Shown in pieces: positions 12,209 through 22,736 of a stretch of DNA of 64,000 nucleotides. Source of the DNA: Darksidea phi (taxonomy: Eukaryota > Ascomycota > Dothideomycetes > Pleosporales > Lentitheciaceae); NCBI GenBank assembly GCA_030770425.1, contig JASJFT010000019.1:186001-250000 (forward strand). The letters are read 5' to 3'. A program made the position numbers and the translations under genes. Under the pieces are notes generated by a model that saw only the letters and a list, made by a program, of their open reading frames with translations, searched no databases and was not told the origin of the DNA. Each line of letters starts with the position of its first letter. Position 1 is the stretch's first letter.

Positions 12209-12640
12209 TTTCGCGTTGCCGTGAGCACTTGTGGCGGTTTGGGGAACTGGTGGTTTGTATTTACGCTATCGGGGCAACCTAGGCAGCAGAAAGTCGGAGG
12301 AACTTCTGGTTTTTATGGCCTTTCACTTCAAAATACGTCTCGTACTGGGGCAACCAAGCAGTCGAAAAGGTGGTACAGACTATAAATATTGGCCTTAGTT
12401 TCGGTACTTCGAGTCAATAAAGGCCATTTCGATTATCAGTATAACCTTCGCCCGCTCTTGCGTAAAGTCTCAACTACGGATCTGGCTGCAGCACCCCGCC
12501 TACGGTACAGCCCTCCAGCACTTCTTCCCGCTCTCGTGCAAAGTATCAGCTACGTATTTGAGTGCACCACCTCACCATCTACTTCCAATCTCAGCTCCTC
12601 ATTTACATCCACTCCGCCAAAGTTCAGCAGAGCGGACGCA
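12209..12640. promoter_or_regulatory. divergent promoter region with imperfect direct repeats
   Basis: Upstream sequence shared by two divergent genes. It contains two GGGGCAACC-anchored repeats (12271-12299 and 12347-12370) and a 45-bp imperfect duplication (12451-12495 and 12527-12571, about 35 of 45 positions identical by eye, spacing 76). The spacing is not a multiple of three, which argues that this stretch is leader or promoter rather than coding. Confidence 0.5.
12451..12571. repeat. imperfect 45-bp tandem duplication
   Basis: Copies at 12451-12495 and 12527-12571, both starting CCCGCTCT and ending in GCACC or CCACC with AACTACG or AGCTACG in the middle. Lies in the presumed 5' leader of the coiled-coil gene. 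Confidence 0.6.
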
Positions 12641-14572
12641 ATGGCACCTGCCAAGTCAACTCGTCGCGACCGGCGTGCGGAAAAGCGGGTGATGCGCGCT
12701 GAGAGCTCTAGTACGGTTAGGACCTCCAGTACGGTTAGGGTGTCCAATTCCCACCTGTTGGCTCCTGGTCAAATTCGTACTACCCGCAAGTATTCGGGCG
12801 CGCTAAATGCCTCTGTCACAGCTACCCCTACTGCTTCCCCTGCGCCATCAGTTGGTTGCTCAAGAGTAGATGATCTGCAGTCTCAGGCGACATTGGCTGC
12901 GTCTTCACCCAGGTCGCAAACGCTCAGCCTGTCTCCTGAAGTGGAGGCCGCTCTGTCTTCGCAGAAGGACGTAGCCTCTTCCGAAAAGATGCCGATTATG
13001 GCTCCTGAAATGACTTCGGCTTCCGACCCTCAAGACCAGCCTTCGACGTCATCCAGTGGGAGAGCAACAGACAGGTCCGGCGATGACAACTTGGAGGTCT
13101 TCTCAGTGTTCGTCGGCAACGAGGTACAACCAGCCATCGTACTCAACACCAGCTTCCTCTCTCAAGTGCAAGATACGAAAGCATTGATTCGAGACTGCGA
13201 GACCGCCAAAGCGAAGCTCCACCAGAAGGAAGAGCATATCGAGAGCGAATTGCGATTGGCAAAAGTCCGCCTCGACCGTGCGAACGCGCATCGCGACCAC
13301 GCCAGGATAGAAAGCTACAGGCAACCGGGCGGCCCGAATGCGGAGTCTAAGAGGAAGATTATAAATCTTGCTCGGAAGTGCAGAGAAGCTGTTGCTGCCT
13401 TCGAGAAGGTGCAGCAGAAGAAAGATCGATTTGAAGGAGCTGTGCGAGAGGCTGAGCATCGACACTATGCATTGCTTAAACGTATTCAGGATATGTTACT
13501 AGCAGGTCTTGAGCCAGTGGGGCTAGTGCAAGAGCAGGATGAGCCAATACATGAGGCGTCCACGATATCAGACTCAGCCAGCTCGACATCAACCTCAACT
13601 AGCTCGTACACAGAAGGCTCGGAGCATGGGCAGCATGTCGAAGACCATCAAGCTTGCCGCAATACGCCTTCTTCCAACGGACTCGACGAGATGCTCGAAG
13701 CAATCCACCATAAGCAGGAGCAGAAGAAGCGCGTCAACAAGGCGCACAATGCACTCGAGAAGCACCGCCACACCTACCACGAGCAGCTCCATCAATACGC
13801 CAGGCACATGCACAACGGAGAAGAAGACGTTCAAACAGAGTTCGGACCGATATACTTCCAGCGCACAACCGATGCAACTCGAGCAGTCGCTGAAGCCGAA
13901 GCCGCCCTCGAGGCAGCGCACCAAGCTGCCAAACAGGCCGGTGCACCCAATTCCGATGACCAGACGTCAGATTTTGCTTCCGTCGCCGGCGAAGGTTTCA
14001 CAGAGAGCGTTCGTGAAGAGCACATTGCATCCGTGGACCCGGACCGCATCACCCAGTGGCTAGCCGACATTGGAACAAGCGTAAAGCGCAAGACGCCCGT
14101 CGACAGAGAAGAACTCGCCTTTCCCTTCGCCATCCCCCCCATCAGCGACGTGCAAGACAACGCAAGCGACTGCATAGAACCCAGTCCCCGCTTACGCTCC
14201 AAAATGCGCAGCTGGCAAGAACGCTGTGACGCCTTGAGACGCAAGTCGCAGCAGCAGAAGAAGAATAGTAATAGCAGAACGCGACGCAGTAGGTCCGTTC
14301 ACGTCGTCCAGGCTATGCCGGCTCCGGAAGACGATCCAGGGTTTGCCAGCGAGCGCCCGCCGTGGGTGCGGCTTCCGAGCCCTGATGCAGACGCTAGGTT
14401 GGGTCGCACTGAGGTAGTCGTTACACAGGGACATCCGGGTGGTTGGACGAGGGCATCTGAGTCGAAGAGGCGCCGTACTGGACGAGGACATGTGTATTCG
14501 CAGCAGACTACGTTTGGGAACGGGGTGTGCATTTCGAATGTTTCCAGGACGACGATGCCGCGGCACATGTGA
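12641..14572 (+). CDS. hypothetical coiled-coil protein
   Basis: Not recognised; 643 aa. I choose ATG 12641 (GCAATGG context, start MAPAKSTRRDRRAEKR) because the frame further upstream has no ATG and runs through a non-triplet tandem duplication. The N-terminus is basic, residues about 20-150 are Ser/Thr-rich. A central region contains two predicted coiled coils: one around 13160-13500 (SFLSQVQDTKALIRDCETAK, repeated E/K/R heptads) and one around 13690-13960 (EMLEAIHHKQEQKKRVNKAH, AVAEAEAALEAAHQAAKQAG). The C-terminal part has basic clusters (SQQQKKNSNSRTRRSRS, ESKRRRTGRG), compatible with a nuclear protein. Single exon. A copy of an 18-bp motif found again at 61.6 kb lies 105 bp after the stop codon. 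Confidence 0.7.
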   Translation: MAPAKSTRRDRRAEKRVMRAESSSTVRTSSTVRVSNSHLLAPGQIRTTRKYSGALNASVTATPTASPAPSVGCSRVDDLQSQATLAASSPRSQTLSLSPEVEAALSSQKDVASSEKMPIMAPEMTSASDPQDQPSTSSSGRATDRSGDDNLEVFSVFVGNEVQPAIVLNTSFLSQVQDTKALIRDCETAKAKLHQKEEHIESELRLAKVRLDRANAHRDHARIESYRQPGGPNAESKRKIINLARKCREAVAAFEKVQQKKDRFEGAVREAEHRHYALLKRIQDMLLAGLEPVGLVQEQDEPIHEASTISDSASSTSTSTSSYTEGSEHGQHVEDHQACRNTPSSNGLDEMLEAIHHKQEQKKRVNKAHNALEKHRHTYHEQLHQYARHMHNGEEDVQTEFGPIYFQRTTDATRAVAEAEAALEAAHQAAKQAGAPNSDDQTSDFASVAGEGFTESVREEHIASVDPDRITQWLADIGTSVKRKTPVDREELAFPFAIPPISDVQDNASDCIEPSPRLRSKMRSWQERCDALRRKSQQQKKNSNSRTRRSRSVHVVQAMPAPEDDPGFASERPPWVRLPSPDADARLGRTEVVVTQGHPGGWTRASESKRRRTGRGHVYSQQTTFGNGVCISNVSRTTMPRHM

Positions 14573-15244
14573 ATTTTTTCTTTCTTTCTTTTCCTTCTTC
14601 GGGTTCAATATGGTGGATTGACTGAGGATCTTCTTTTTGTTCGAGTATAAGAGAAGGGGAGTTTGATTTACTTTACTTGCTAGTTTTCGCTTTTGGGGGT
14701 AGACGTCCTCGTCCAGTTAGTAATGTGATAGTATTTGCTTTTTTATCTTGTGTCCTCGTTCAACAAGTTGTGAAATCTGGCTCCTCAAGCTTTCCACTCT
14801 TGTGCCACTGTTAGTGAGATTGCGAATGTCACGTATGCTGCAAGTACTGCGGATCTAATTTATATCTAAACTATGTATAGATGAGTATCCTTGGAACTAT
14901 GGAGATGTACATGTTGAGACTCTCGAGTATTGCCGATGTGTCGGTCCTCGCATTAGTAGTTCAACCGTCAAGATGATTGAATTCACCGCATGTAGATTTT
15001 GAACAAGCTATCATTTTCTGCCAACACTAGGAATCTACAAGCTTTGAACATGGGCTCTCGCATAGTTTCAGGTTTGATTTCTTTGAATTTTTTATTTTTT
15101 TTTTAGTTTTTTCCCCTAGATTGTCTAATCTTCATGCATTGCTTTCGCTGATCCGGTGGTCGCAACACGATCCTGACTCCCAAACTAACGTGCACTCCCC
15201 GTCTCCTCGAGACGTTTACATCAAGAAACCCCAGCCATGCACAC
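14573..15244. other. convergent 3' intergenic region
   Basis: About 0.67 kb, AT-rich with pyrimidine runs just after the stop codon and a T-rich tract near 15088-15112. Holds the 3' ends of both neighbours. The motif TTGCTAGTTTTCGCTTTT is at 14677-14694. No coding region. Confidence 0.5.
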
Positions 15245-17488
15245 TTACGACTTGCGCTTCTTCCTCCTGTAGTCCTCTCCGTCATCCCTGCTCTCTCCCT
15301 CCGCACGAGAGTCAAAGTGTCCCGCATCTTTGCGCTGCACGCCTTCCCGTAGATGAGGTGGAACATACGCACCAGTGCCATGACGTGGCGGCAATTTCTT
15401 CCGCTCAATGCGTGGTGCTTGAGCGCTTGCTACTCCGCGGATGTGCAGTTCGCCTTCTTGCGGTGATTGAGGTTTGGCGCGCTTTGCTTGGCCGAGAATA
15501 CTGATCTCGGTGTCCTTGGAAATGACGGATGAGTCTTTACTGGCGCGTTTGCGCAGGGGTGGGGTTGTAGTGGTGATGACCTTGGCTGCGACAGCGGGGG
15601 TAGGAGCGGGTAAGGAGGGAATGGGTGCAGGAGCAGTGCGTCTAGGGACGGGGGGCTGCCGTCCTTTTATTCCAGTTGGTATTTTTGAGGCGCGGGCCTT
15701 AGAAAAGGTCTCTTTGGGTACGGCTACCGATACTTTGGCGGCGGGCTTCGCAGCTTCGGCAAGCTTTGGTGTCGCCTCGTTGGTCACCTTTTTCGCTGGG
15801 CCGAAGCGAGGATTGTCTTTCGTGTATGTCGGACCACCTTTGGGAGGCTTCACGATCAGTGTAGATTCAGCTGGTGGGTGAGAGAGAGGTGTAGCTTTAG
15901 GCTGTGGCGTCACGTTTGGCCCGGGTCGAGAGAGGTCCCTTTTCTGTATGGTTTTCTTGACAGGCATCGGTTGACGCTGTGCTTTCTTGTCGCGAGTCGG
16001 GGTCTGTTCTACAAGTCGAGCACGCTTCGAGCTGGTGCTCTCAATCGATTCAGGGTTTTTCGTTGATGGCTCCGACGGCTCATCGACGGCTTTCCGTTTC
16101 TTCGAGCCCGGCGTAGCAGCTGCAGGTGTGGTTTCGGTAGCACGCAGTGTGATGACAGTGCTCAAGACCCCAGCTTTCTTTGTTTGCCATCCTGGCAAAT
16201 TCTTTGCCTGGGATGAGTTGGACTCGGAAGACTCGTCGAACGTGGACTTGACTGCGAATTCCTCTGCCCCCCTCGCATACGATTCCTTATCTCTGTCGTC
16301 ATCGTCGATGACTTTTGCTCTGCTAGCCTCGTTGAAGTGATCAATCTCGGACTCGGACTCGGACTCGTACAATGGACAGAATACAGGAATCGGGTGCAGA
16401 TGCTCCTTAAGATCTGAGACTGGAGGCGCAGAAGGAGATGAATGACTCAATGCAGCTGGGTGGAGATCTTCGTAAAGCAGATTGGGCGCAACTGGCGCCG
16501 TTAGGGCATCTTCGTCCACCGTACCGTCATCTTTCATCTTGATACCGATGACAGGCGGTATTTGCTGGGAGTGAACGATCATCTTGTCTTCGGTCTCGGC
16601 GAAGATACGATATCCCTGATCTTCAGCTAAATCCTTGATCTTCGCTGCATTTAATGCCGCCTTCATCTTCGCGTTTCGTAGAAAGACCTCCCGGAAAGTG
16701 TAGTCCATGATTTGGAATCCGCTATCTCTGGAGTTTGTCGCGGCATCGGAAATCATGGCAACAAATGCGTCACCATAGCGAAGTTCATACGGGTCGTCAT
16801 CCACGGAAGTGTAGCGACCTCGACCAGCAGCACCGCTTTCACCTAGCCTCTGGTCGCGACCGTAGCATTTAAGGAAGGTGGCATTGTTCCCAACGGGGAG
16901 AGTCTGGATGCCGGTAGATTGATATATGGCAGTGCGGGGCTTCGGTGCGTTGGGTGTGGTAGTGGTGGTAGGCGTTTGGGACAGAGGCGTGCATACATTA
17001 GGATCCGTCGCGTTCTTCGCGTGTATGACGCGTGGTAGGTTCTTGTACTTTTTCGAGTCTTTAATAGCTGATTCGCGATTGGCTAGCATCCGTTTCGCTT
17101 CCTCCAGCTTTTGCTCTACCGTCTGAAGCTTTGTGTTTACTACATGCCCCGTCTCTATTTTTCCAAATTCATACGCTGGGTCTCGCGGCGAACGGTACGG
17201 CTTTGGCTGCGTCATCATGAGCTGCCCGGTTGCATCTGTCTCGGATGATCTAGAGGAGTTTATCGTGCTTGTAGGAGGCGATGTGCTTGCATCTTTGAAC
17301 TTTGTATTAATGCCATCGCCGCGGGGCGGGGATGCTGTCGCGGGTGTGGACGGCTTAGAAACTTGAGGCACCGTAGCTGAGGATGTCATAGTGGACGTTG
17401 AAACTTGTTGAGGGTCAGGCGTTGTGGTGTTGTGCACGATACTGGTGTGGATTTCGAGGGCGGTAGTGGAGTTTGTGTTGATAGACAT
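15245..17488 (-). CDS. hypothetical Ser/Lys-rich protein with YVPPHLR motif
   Basis: Not recognised; 747 aa, single exon. Start taken at ATG 17488 (MSINTNSTTALEIH); the frame extends 14 codons further but with no ATG. N-terminal 100 residues are Thr/Ser/Pro-rich. A short coiled coil follows (HVVNTKLQTVEQKLEEAKRM). The central part (about residues 200-300) looks folded: DPYELRYGDAFVAMISDAAT, GFQIMDYTFREVFLRNAKMK, RIFAETEDKMIVHSQQIPP. The C-terminal 400 residues are basic and disordered with many KR clusters, then a conserved-looking RKKLPPRHGTGAYVPPHLRE and a KRK end. A YVPPHLR-type motif is known from several RNA-associated proteins, so an RNA-linked nuclear role is possible but only inferred. 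Confidence 0.75.
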   Translation of the reverse strand: MSINTNSTTALEIHTSIVHNTTTPDPQQVSTSTMTSSATVPQVSKPSTPATASPPRGDGINTKFKDASTSPPTSTINSSRSSETDATGQLMMTQPKPYRSPRDPAYEFGKIETGHVVNTKLQTVEQKLEEAKRMLANRESAIKDSKKYKNLPRVIHAKNATDPNVCTPLSQTPTTTTTPNAPKPRTAIYQSTGIQTLPVGNNATFLKCYGRDQRLGESGAAGRGRYTSVDDDPYELRYGDAFVAMISDAATNSRDSGFQIMDYTFREVFLRNAKMKAALNAAKIKDLAEDQGYRIFAETEDKMIVHSQQIPPVIGIKMKDDGTVDEDALTAPVAPNLLYEDLHPAALSHSSPSAPPVSDLKEHLHPIPVFCPLYESESESEIDHFNEASRAKVIDDDDRDKESYARGAEEFAVKSTFDESSESNSSQAKNLPGWQTKKAGVLSTVITLRATETTPAAATPGSKKRKAVDEPSEPSTKNPESIESTSSKRARLVEQTPTRDKKAQRQPMPVKKTIQKRDLSRPGPNVTPQPKATPLSHPPAESTLIVKPPKGGPTYTKDNPRFGPAKKVTNEATPKLAEAAKPAAKVSVAVPKETFSKARASKIPTGIKGRQPPVPRRTAPAPIPSLPAPTPAVAAKVITTTTPPLRKRASKDSSVISKDTEISILGQAKRAKPQSPQEGELHIRGVASAQAPRIERKKLPPRHGTGAYVPPHLREGVQRKDAGHFDSRAEGESRDDGEDYRRKKRKS

Positions 17489-19641
17489 TGCGGCGGCTAT
17501 GAACGCGCTTGGTTTGCTTGATTCGCACAATAGGAGGCAATCTTATTGTGCGCCGTGTACGTAGTAAATCTGCGGGTTGTGGTTATGTGTTGAACATAGC
17601 GGTGAGCCGCGGAAGTAGTCCGGGTTGAAGGATTTGGTGAAGCATTGTGGAATTTCTATTCAGGCATTACAGCCTGGATTTTTGAATAGGCATTTGTGCC
17701 CGGAGCAACTAGTAGCGTCAAGGTGAAGTGGTTTCTTGTCTTGGCGAGATTTGGTGATGTTGTTCGTGAACAATGACATGTGGGTATCAATAGTGTGCCT
17801 GAATGTGGGCACCATACGATCCTCATCGCGCAATCAACGAAACTCCGTATATTCTTACACTTCATGAAAGATGGCGGGGTCGTAAATGTTTGTGAACAGA
17901 TATTCTAAGTGGAAGTCTGCAATCGGCACCATGTTTTGGGGTTCTATTTATTGTGGCTCGTCTTTGGGGATTGTACATCGTCTCTCGAATGCATTCCCTA
18001 TCTCAATCTAACACAAGCCCGCCAAAGTTACAGAGCCTGGGGACAGTAAAGATCCCCGCTGGCATTTTGGAAGAGCATGGCTCCGTTCGTTGACGTTCAA
18101 CTCCATAGTGGAGATTTCTTGAAGTGAAAGGTCCCAATGGAGTTCCTACGCATGATCGTTTGCAATAAGATGTGAGGACGGATGAGGGACCGTGTGGCTG
18201 TTTGTCTTTTACATGTCGTCGTGCGAAAAGCGCGTCGCACCATAAAAGTAGAGGGTGAGCACTTGAAGGTCCACCGAAGATGAACATTCGTGCGTTGACG
18301 CTTTAGGTTTTCGTACCTGGGTTTTCGAACTGCAGACTTTGTTGCAGCAGAGCATCAATAAGCGGGGGTGAACACTACCCCAAGCTTCCTAAGATATCTT
18401 TTAAATTGAAAGGGCAAGCACTGAGACAGGTGCTTCTGTAATTCCGGATCTGGACTAATCCGACAAGGCGTCCCATGTGCTGCAAGCGAGCCGCACTCAA
18501 TTCCCCGGTTTACAATTCCAACCGACCTTCCTCTTTGCTCCTGCAACTGACCTCAGCTTCATGCACACACCTATGGCTGAACGTGTAGTGTTGGACAATT
18601 CTTTGCAACCTGCCAAAGAATCAATCCGCAGCTAATTAAGTACAAAGGGTATTATTTAATTATATGTGAAAGGTTTGGACCCCACTGACGGGACGTCGTC
18701 GCATGTTATGATCCAATCAAAAGGCAGTTGAAACCGTCTAACCTGTGCCAGCCCACCTATTGTTGTGTACTATAGCACGTGCTCATTGGTTGCTGGCGGA
18801 TCGAATATTACGCCGCCGTCTTCTACGTTGCAGTAATGAGGCGCTGTACAGCGCAGTTGGCGATGGTCTTCTGGTCTAGGGCAGATGTTGGAACTCGGCT
18901 CCCGCCTCAGGCTGCGGCTGGCTTTCCGCCCCCTCACTGTAGCGCATCCCGTATATTGCCTAGTTAGTAGGTGGGGGCCGACAAGCATTTGGTATGCACA
19001 ACTACCATTGATGTGAATACCAGTTCCATGGCCTTATTCCTAGCATCGATCAATATTCTGTGCTTCGTGCCCTTCCTCTTGATTTCGGGATGCTCGCTTA
19101 CAATGCCACAATGCTAGTCCCATGGAATCTGAAGGCTGATTGTCACTAGCCCAAAGGAGGCAATCCAGGACGTGGCACGGATCCTTGTCGTGTTTTGCAT
19201 TCAGGCCCCCAAATAGTTTCCCAAAATGAATCATGGGCATCCCTCCACTCGTAGCGCAAAGTTTACATGGCGCCGTTTGCGTCCTTCGGTCAACGGCGAT
19301 AGGTCAGAGTCTAACGCAGTTGATGGTACGCCTGCCGACAGACAGCGAATTGCTTCTTCCTTCAATCCCCACCAGTCCTCGAAACGGTTAATGCCATCTT
19401 CGTGATATGCGGGCATGAGAAATTCAGCTCGACTGAAAGGGGTAAAACCGCCGTAGCCTGGGAGCTTGAGCTGGGGTGTTGTCAGCCTAGGGGCCATCAA
19501 ATGTTTGCTACCCGTTTCTCGTCAGCAGTATCCAGCGCTACCTATCCTTTAAACACCTGCCGGGCTCACTGCCCAGCCTCTGTCCGCTTCTTCTCCGTCG
19601 ACCCTGGAGGTGCTTCTCCAAGTCTTACACTTCAAGTCACG
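17489..19641. other. intergenic, no gene recognised
   Basis: About 2.15 kb between two divergently read genes. Short frames only. AT-rich patch at 18635-18665 (TTAATTAAG and TTTAATTATATG). Contains the upstream regions of both flanking genes. Confidence 0.5.
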
Positions 19642-21502
19642 ATGGCTTCTCCCGTAGTCGATGGATCAGGCCAGTATGCAGAGGCTATCAGCCCGCCAAC
19701 GAGTCCTCCTCAGAGGTACTCATCTGCATTGACAGAGATTATGGGGAGCTCATCTCCAATTCCGGTGGAAACCGATAATAATAGCAGCTATCCGTAAACA
19801 CCCTTCTTCCTATTGCTCATGCAGATGATATGCATGCCGATTGAACACCAAAGGGGATTGTGACTGACTGTTTCGCAGGCCACCGAACGAGAAGAAGCAT
19901 CATCCTGGCGGCCCAACATACTACTCTGCTCCAGAGGTAGTCGAGCAAAGCCCACCACAGTACGGCCACTACGGCGGTCCCCCGCCTGGATCACCACCAC
20001 AGGTCGCACATGCAACATTTAATGACAAGGGAGAACCAATAGCCCATGGCGAGGAGGCTCAGCACACTGTCAAGGAGCCGAAGATTATGGGTATGAAGAA
20101 GCGTCGCTTCTTCATCGCTGTAGGCGTCATTGCTATCATCGTCCTCGCTGTTGCTCTCGGTGCGGGATTGGGCGCCGGGTTGAAGAAGAAGAATAACGAT
20201 TCATCGTGCGTTGTCCTCGAAGCCAGCATTGCACCATTGCTGACTGTCTTGTAGTAGTAGTAGTGATGAAAGCGAAGCCCCGATAGTAGACCCACTCTGC
20301 AAGGACAACCCGGAGCTTTGTGTCGGTGGTGCTCTCGACTCCAAGTTCTACTCTCAGAAAGGCGCCTTCAACGGATCAGGTATTGCCTTGGCTGGCGAAT
20401 CGTGGAACTCGGGCCAACGCCGCCTCTTTACCCTGTATTTCCAGCATCATACAGGTGACATCCGGTACATGCAATACGGAACCGAGAGGCATTGGGACGG
20501 AGGCGACAAGGCTCAAACAGTTGCGACAGATGCGAAGAACGGGACTGCCATCTCAGCCGTAGCTTATGCTCTGAACGGTACACAATACGTAAGTAACACT
20601 ACTGCTCTTAGCGTATCACTACCGATTGAAGCTGACGTACCCCCCACTATATGCAGTTCCATGTCTTCTATATCTCCAAGAACAACACCATCAAACAAAT
20701 GACACAGTCAAACAGCACTGATAGCAGCGGCTTCTACGAGCCGGGTAAGCTGAGCGATCTCAACCTTTCCGTTATGGACTCCCCCACCGTCGGTCTGCAA
20801 GCCTGCTGGAAGGGTGATTACTATGGCGGTGACGACCCAACTTCTGACAGTCTCCGTGAAGAAGACGTCCGCGGCATCAACATCTGGTTTGCAAGTGACC
20901 CAACAACTTTCGAGCAGTATTCCTGGAATAACGGCAAGGACGAGTGGACACGAGAAAATCCCTGGAAAGGCAAGAACGGCCACGCCGGTGTGGGGTGTTA
21001 CTCCTGGGGCACTGGATCCTTTTCCTACACCATCATGGTGAACGACCAGAACAATACAGAGATCTGGTGGATCGATACAAACTCAACCACTCAATCCACA
21101 AAGGAACATCCCATCAACTCCTGGACTAATTCTACAAAGGGTGGCATCACTGGCGTCTACCCCACAACATCGTTCGGTTATACGACATACCTGTATATGC
21201 AAATGGCTGACAGGTCTGTCAACGCTTATGACATCGAATGGGCGGCCGAAAATACCACCGCAAAGGGCGATCCGATTACGATCCGAGATTTGGGAGCTCC
21301 TGTGAAGGGGCTTGGCGGTACACATTTGACGCTTACAGCGTACAACGAGACAGTCAAGGACGAAAACGGAACAGCGGTGGGATCGCTCTGGGATAGTTTG
21401 TACGTCTTCTATCAAACGGAGGGTGATGATATTACGGCGTTCTCGCGGCCGATTTTAGGTGGTGAATGGACGGACGGCAAGCTGGAGATACCTGATGCCT
21501 AA
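19642..21502 (+). CDS. membrane-anchored fucose-lectin-like protein
   Basis: Type II membrane protein with an extracellular or lumenal lectin-like domain; four exons 19642-19793, 19879-20205, 20255-20588, 20657-21502, together 552 aa. Residues 1-135 are a cytosolic Pro/Tyr-rich region (PPQYGHYGGPPPGSPPQ). A basic stop (MKKRRFF) precedes one TM helix, FIAVGVIAIIVLAVALGAGL, about residues 137-156. The rest resembles the fungal fucose-specific lectin (six-bladed propeller) family, seen as repeated blades with W/Y near the blade ends: IRYMQYGTERHWDGGDKA, FHVFYISKNNTIKQM, GINIWFASDPTTFEQYSW, NDQNNTEIWWID, TTYLYMQMADRSVNAYDIEW, LYVFYQTEGDDITAFSRP. Many NxS/T glycosylation sites. Family assignment rests on blade pattern; whether sugar-binding residues are intact was not tested. 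Confidence 0.8.
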
Positions 21503-22736
21503 GGTGGATGGAAGATGGGGCTATACTGTTTAATGATAATTTTTAGGGTATCTCAGATCTCCGATCATGCTTTTGATAGCATTCTTTTGTACAATTATAG
21601 ACTTGCCTTTCGACGGAAATTTGTGCATCATGTCTGCTGAGTTTGCAACATCTTTGGTGATGCGGAATCAAAGCCAGTTTGATTGCCAAAAAGAAGCAAT
21701 ATCAATAATCCGTCCGCGGGAGATTGGTATCCTCGTCGAACTAGCGAGCTGCAGACAAAGAAAATATCAGCTTTGTGTGGCGGGTACTAGCACAAAATTG
21801 GTAGAAGCTTAGGAACTAGACGCGATTGAGAAATGAGCCTGATGTATGAGCAAGGCCGTCAGAGCTTGAATAGTGCTGACTAGCTGTTGTGGCGGAGGAA
21901 GAACGACGGATGTGCCGGAATCGAAACGCACAGACGCACCAGTGGCTGATGGAAAGATTACTCATCGCACCGCCACAACTAGTACCAAAATAGTAAACTT
22001 TGTGAACTTCATCCCCTATCTTTACAACTTGGGTCAATAATCCGGGGAATGCTCTAGGAATTGATAATCTAAAAGAATTCGTGCACTGGTAACAGCTGTT
22101 GCAAAGACACTCTGGCGGACCGGGATTCTCCGTTCTTCCGAGGCTGTAGTTTTGTAACAGATATAGGCCGCTAGTATAAAGACTTTTTTATCTATCAGAA
22201 TCCTATAGAGTACAATTTTATGTTTATTTCCTAATTATATTGATTTGCCCTGCGCCACACCCTCTCCATGAGGCTCGAAACGTTGCGCCACGGCACGCGC
22301 CACGCCCTCTTTCATGAGGCTCGGGCCGTTGCCCTCGCAGTCGTGCCGTGACGTGAGGCCTCAGGCCTCAGGCCTCGGCAACGACTGCAACCAACAACCT
22401 TCTTGCGTTTCAAGGTATTCGGGATGAAATACCTTTCTGTGTCACCTTTATGGGTTATTCCACGAGTTTGACGACGCGATGGCTGCTACTCATTGGATAT
22501 TGATTTGCCCTTCGTCGCTCAGGGCGTCTATCCACGGACCCGGAGTGGTGTGCAAATGACCTATGTCGCTATCCCAATGGGGGTTCGTTATTCATTCCGA
22601 AGACCAGGCCGTTTCCTCTTGTCTTTTTGCCTGTCGTGCGCTCGTCCCAGCCGCTATGCTTAGTACTTTGCTTCGATAGCATCTTCATTTAAGTCATCGC
22701 CAGCGAATCGCAGTACTCACAAGAAGACTGATATAT
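21503..22736. other. intergenic with short direct repeats
   Basis: About 1.2 kb between convergent genes. The first 650 bp are AT-rich without a gene. From 22237 a repeat block begins (listed separately). Confidence 0.5.
22237..22511. repeat. block bounded by a 15-bp direct repeat, with internal repeats
   Basis: ATATTGATTTGCCCT occurs at 22237-22251 and again at 22497-22511. Between them lie two related units (22252-22286 and 22297-22332), each starting GCGCCAC, carrying CATGAGGCTCG and ending CGTTGC, and a threefold GGCCTCA/G heptamer at 22358-22378. The origin is unclear; it may be a small non-autonomous element or a decayed repeat. Confidence 0.5.
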
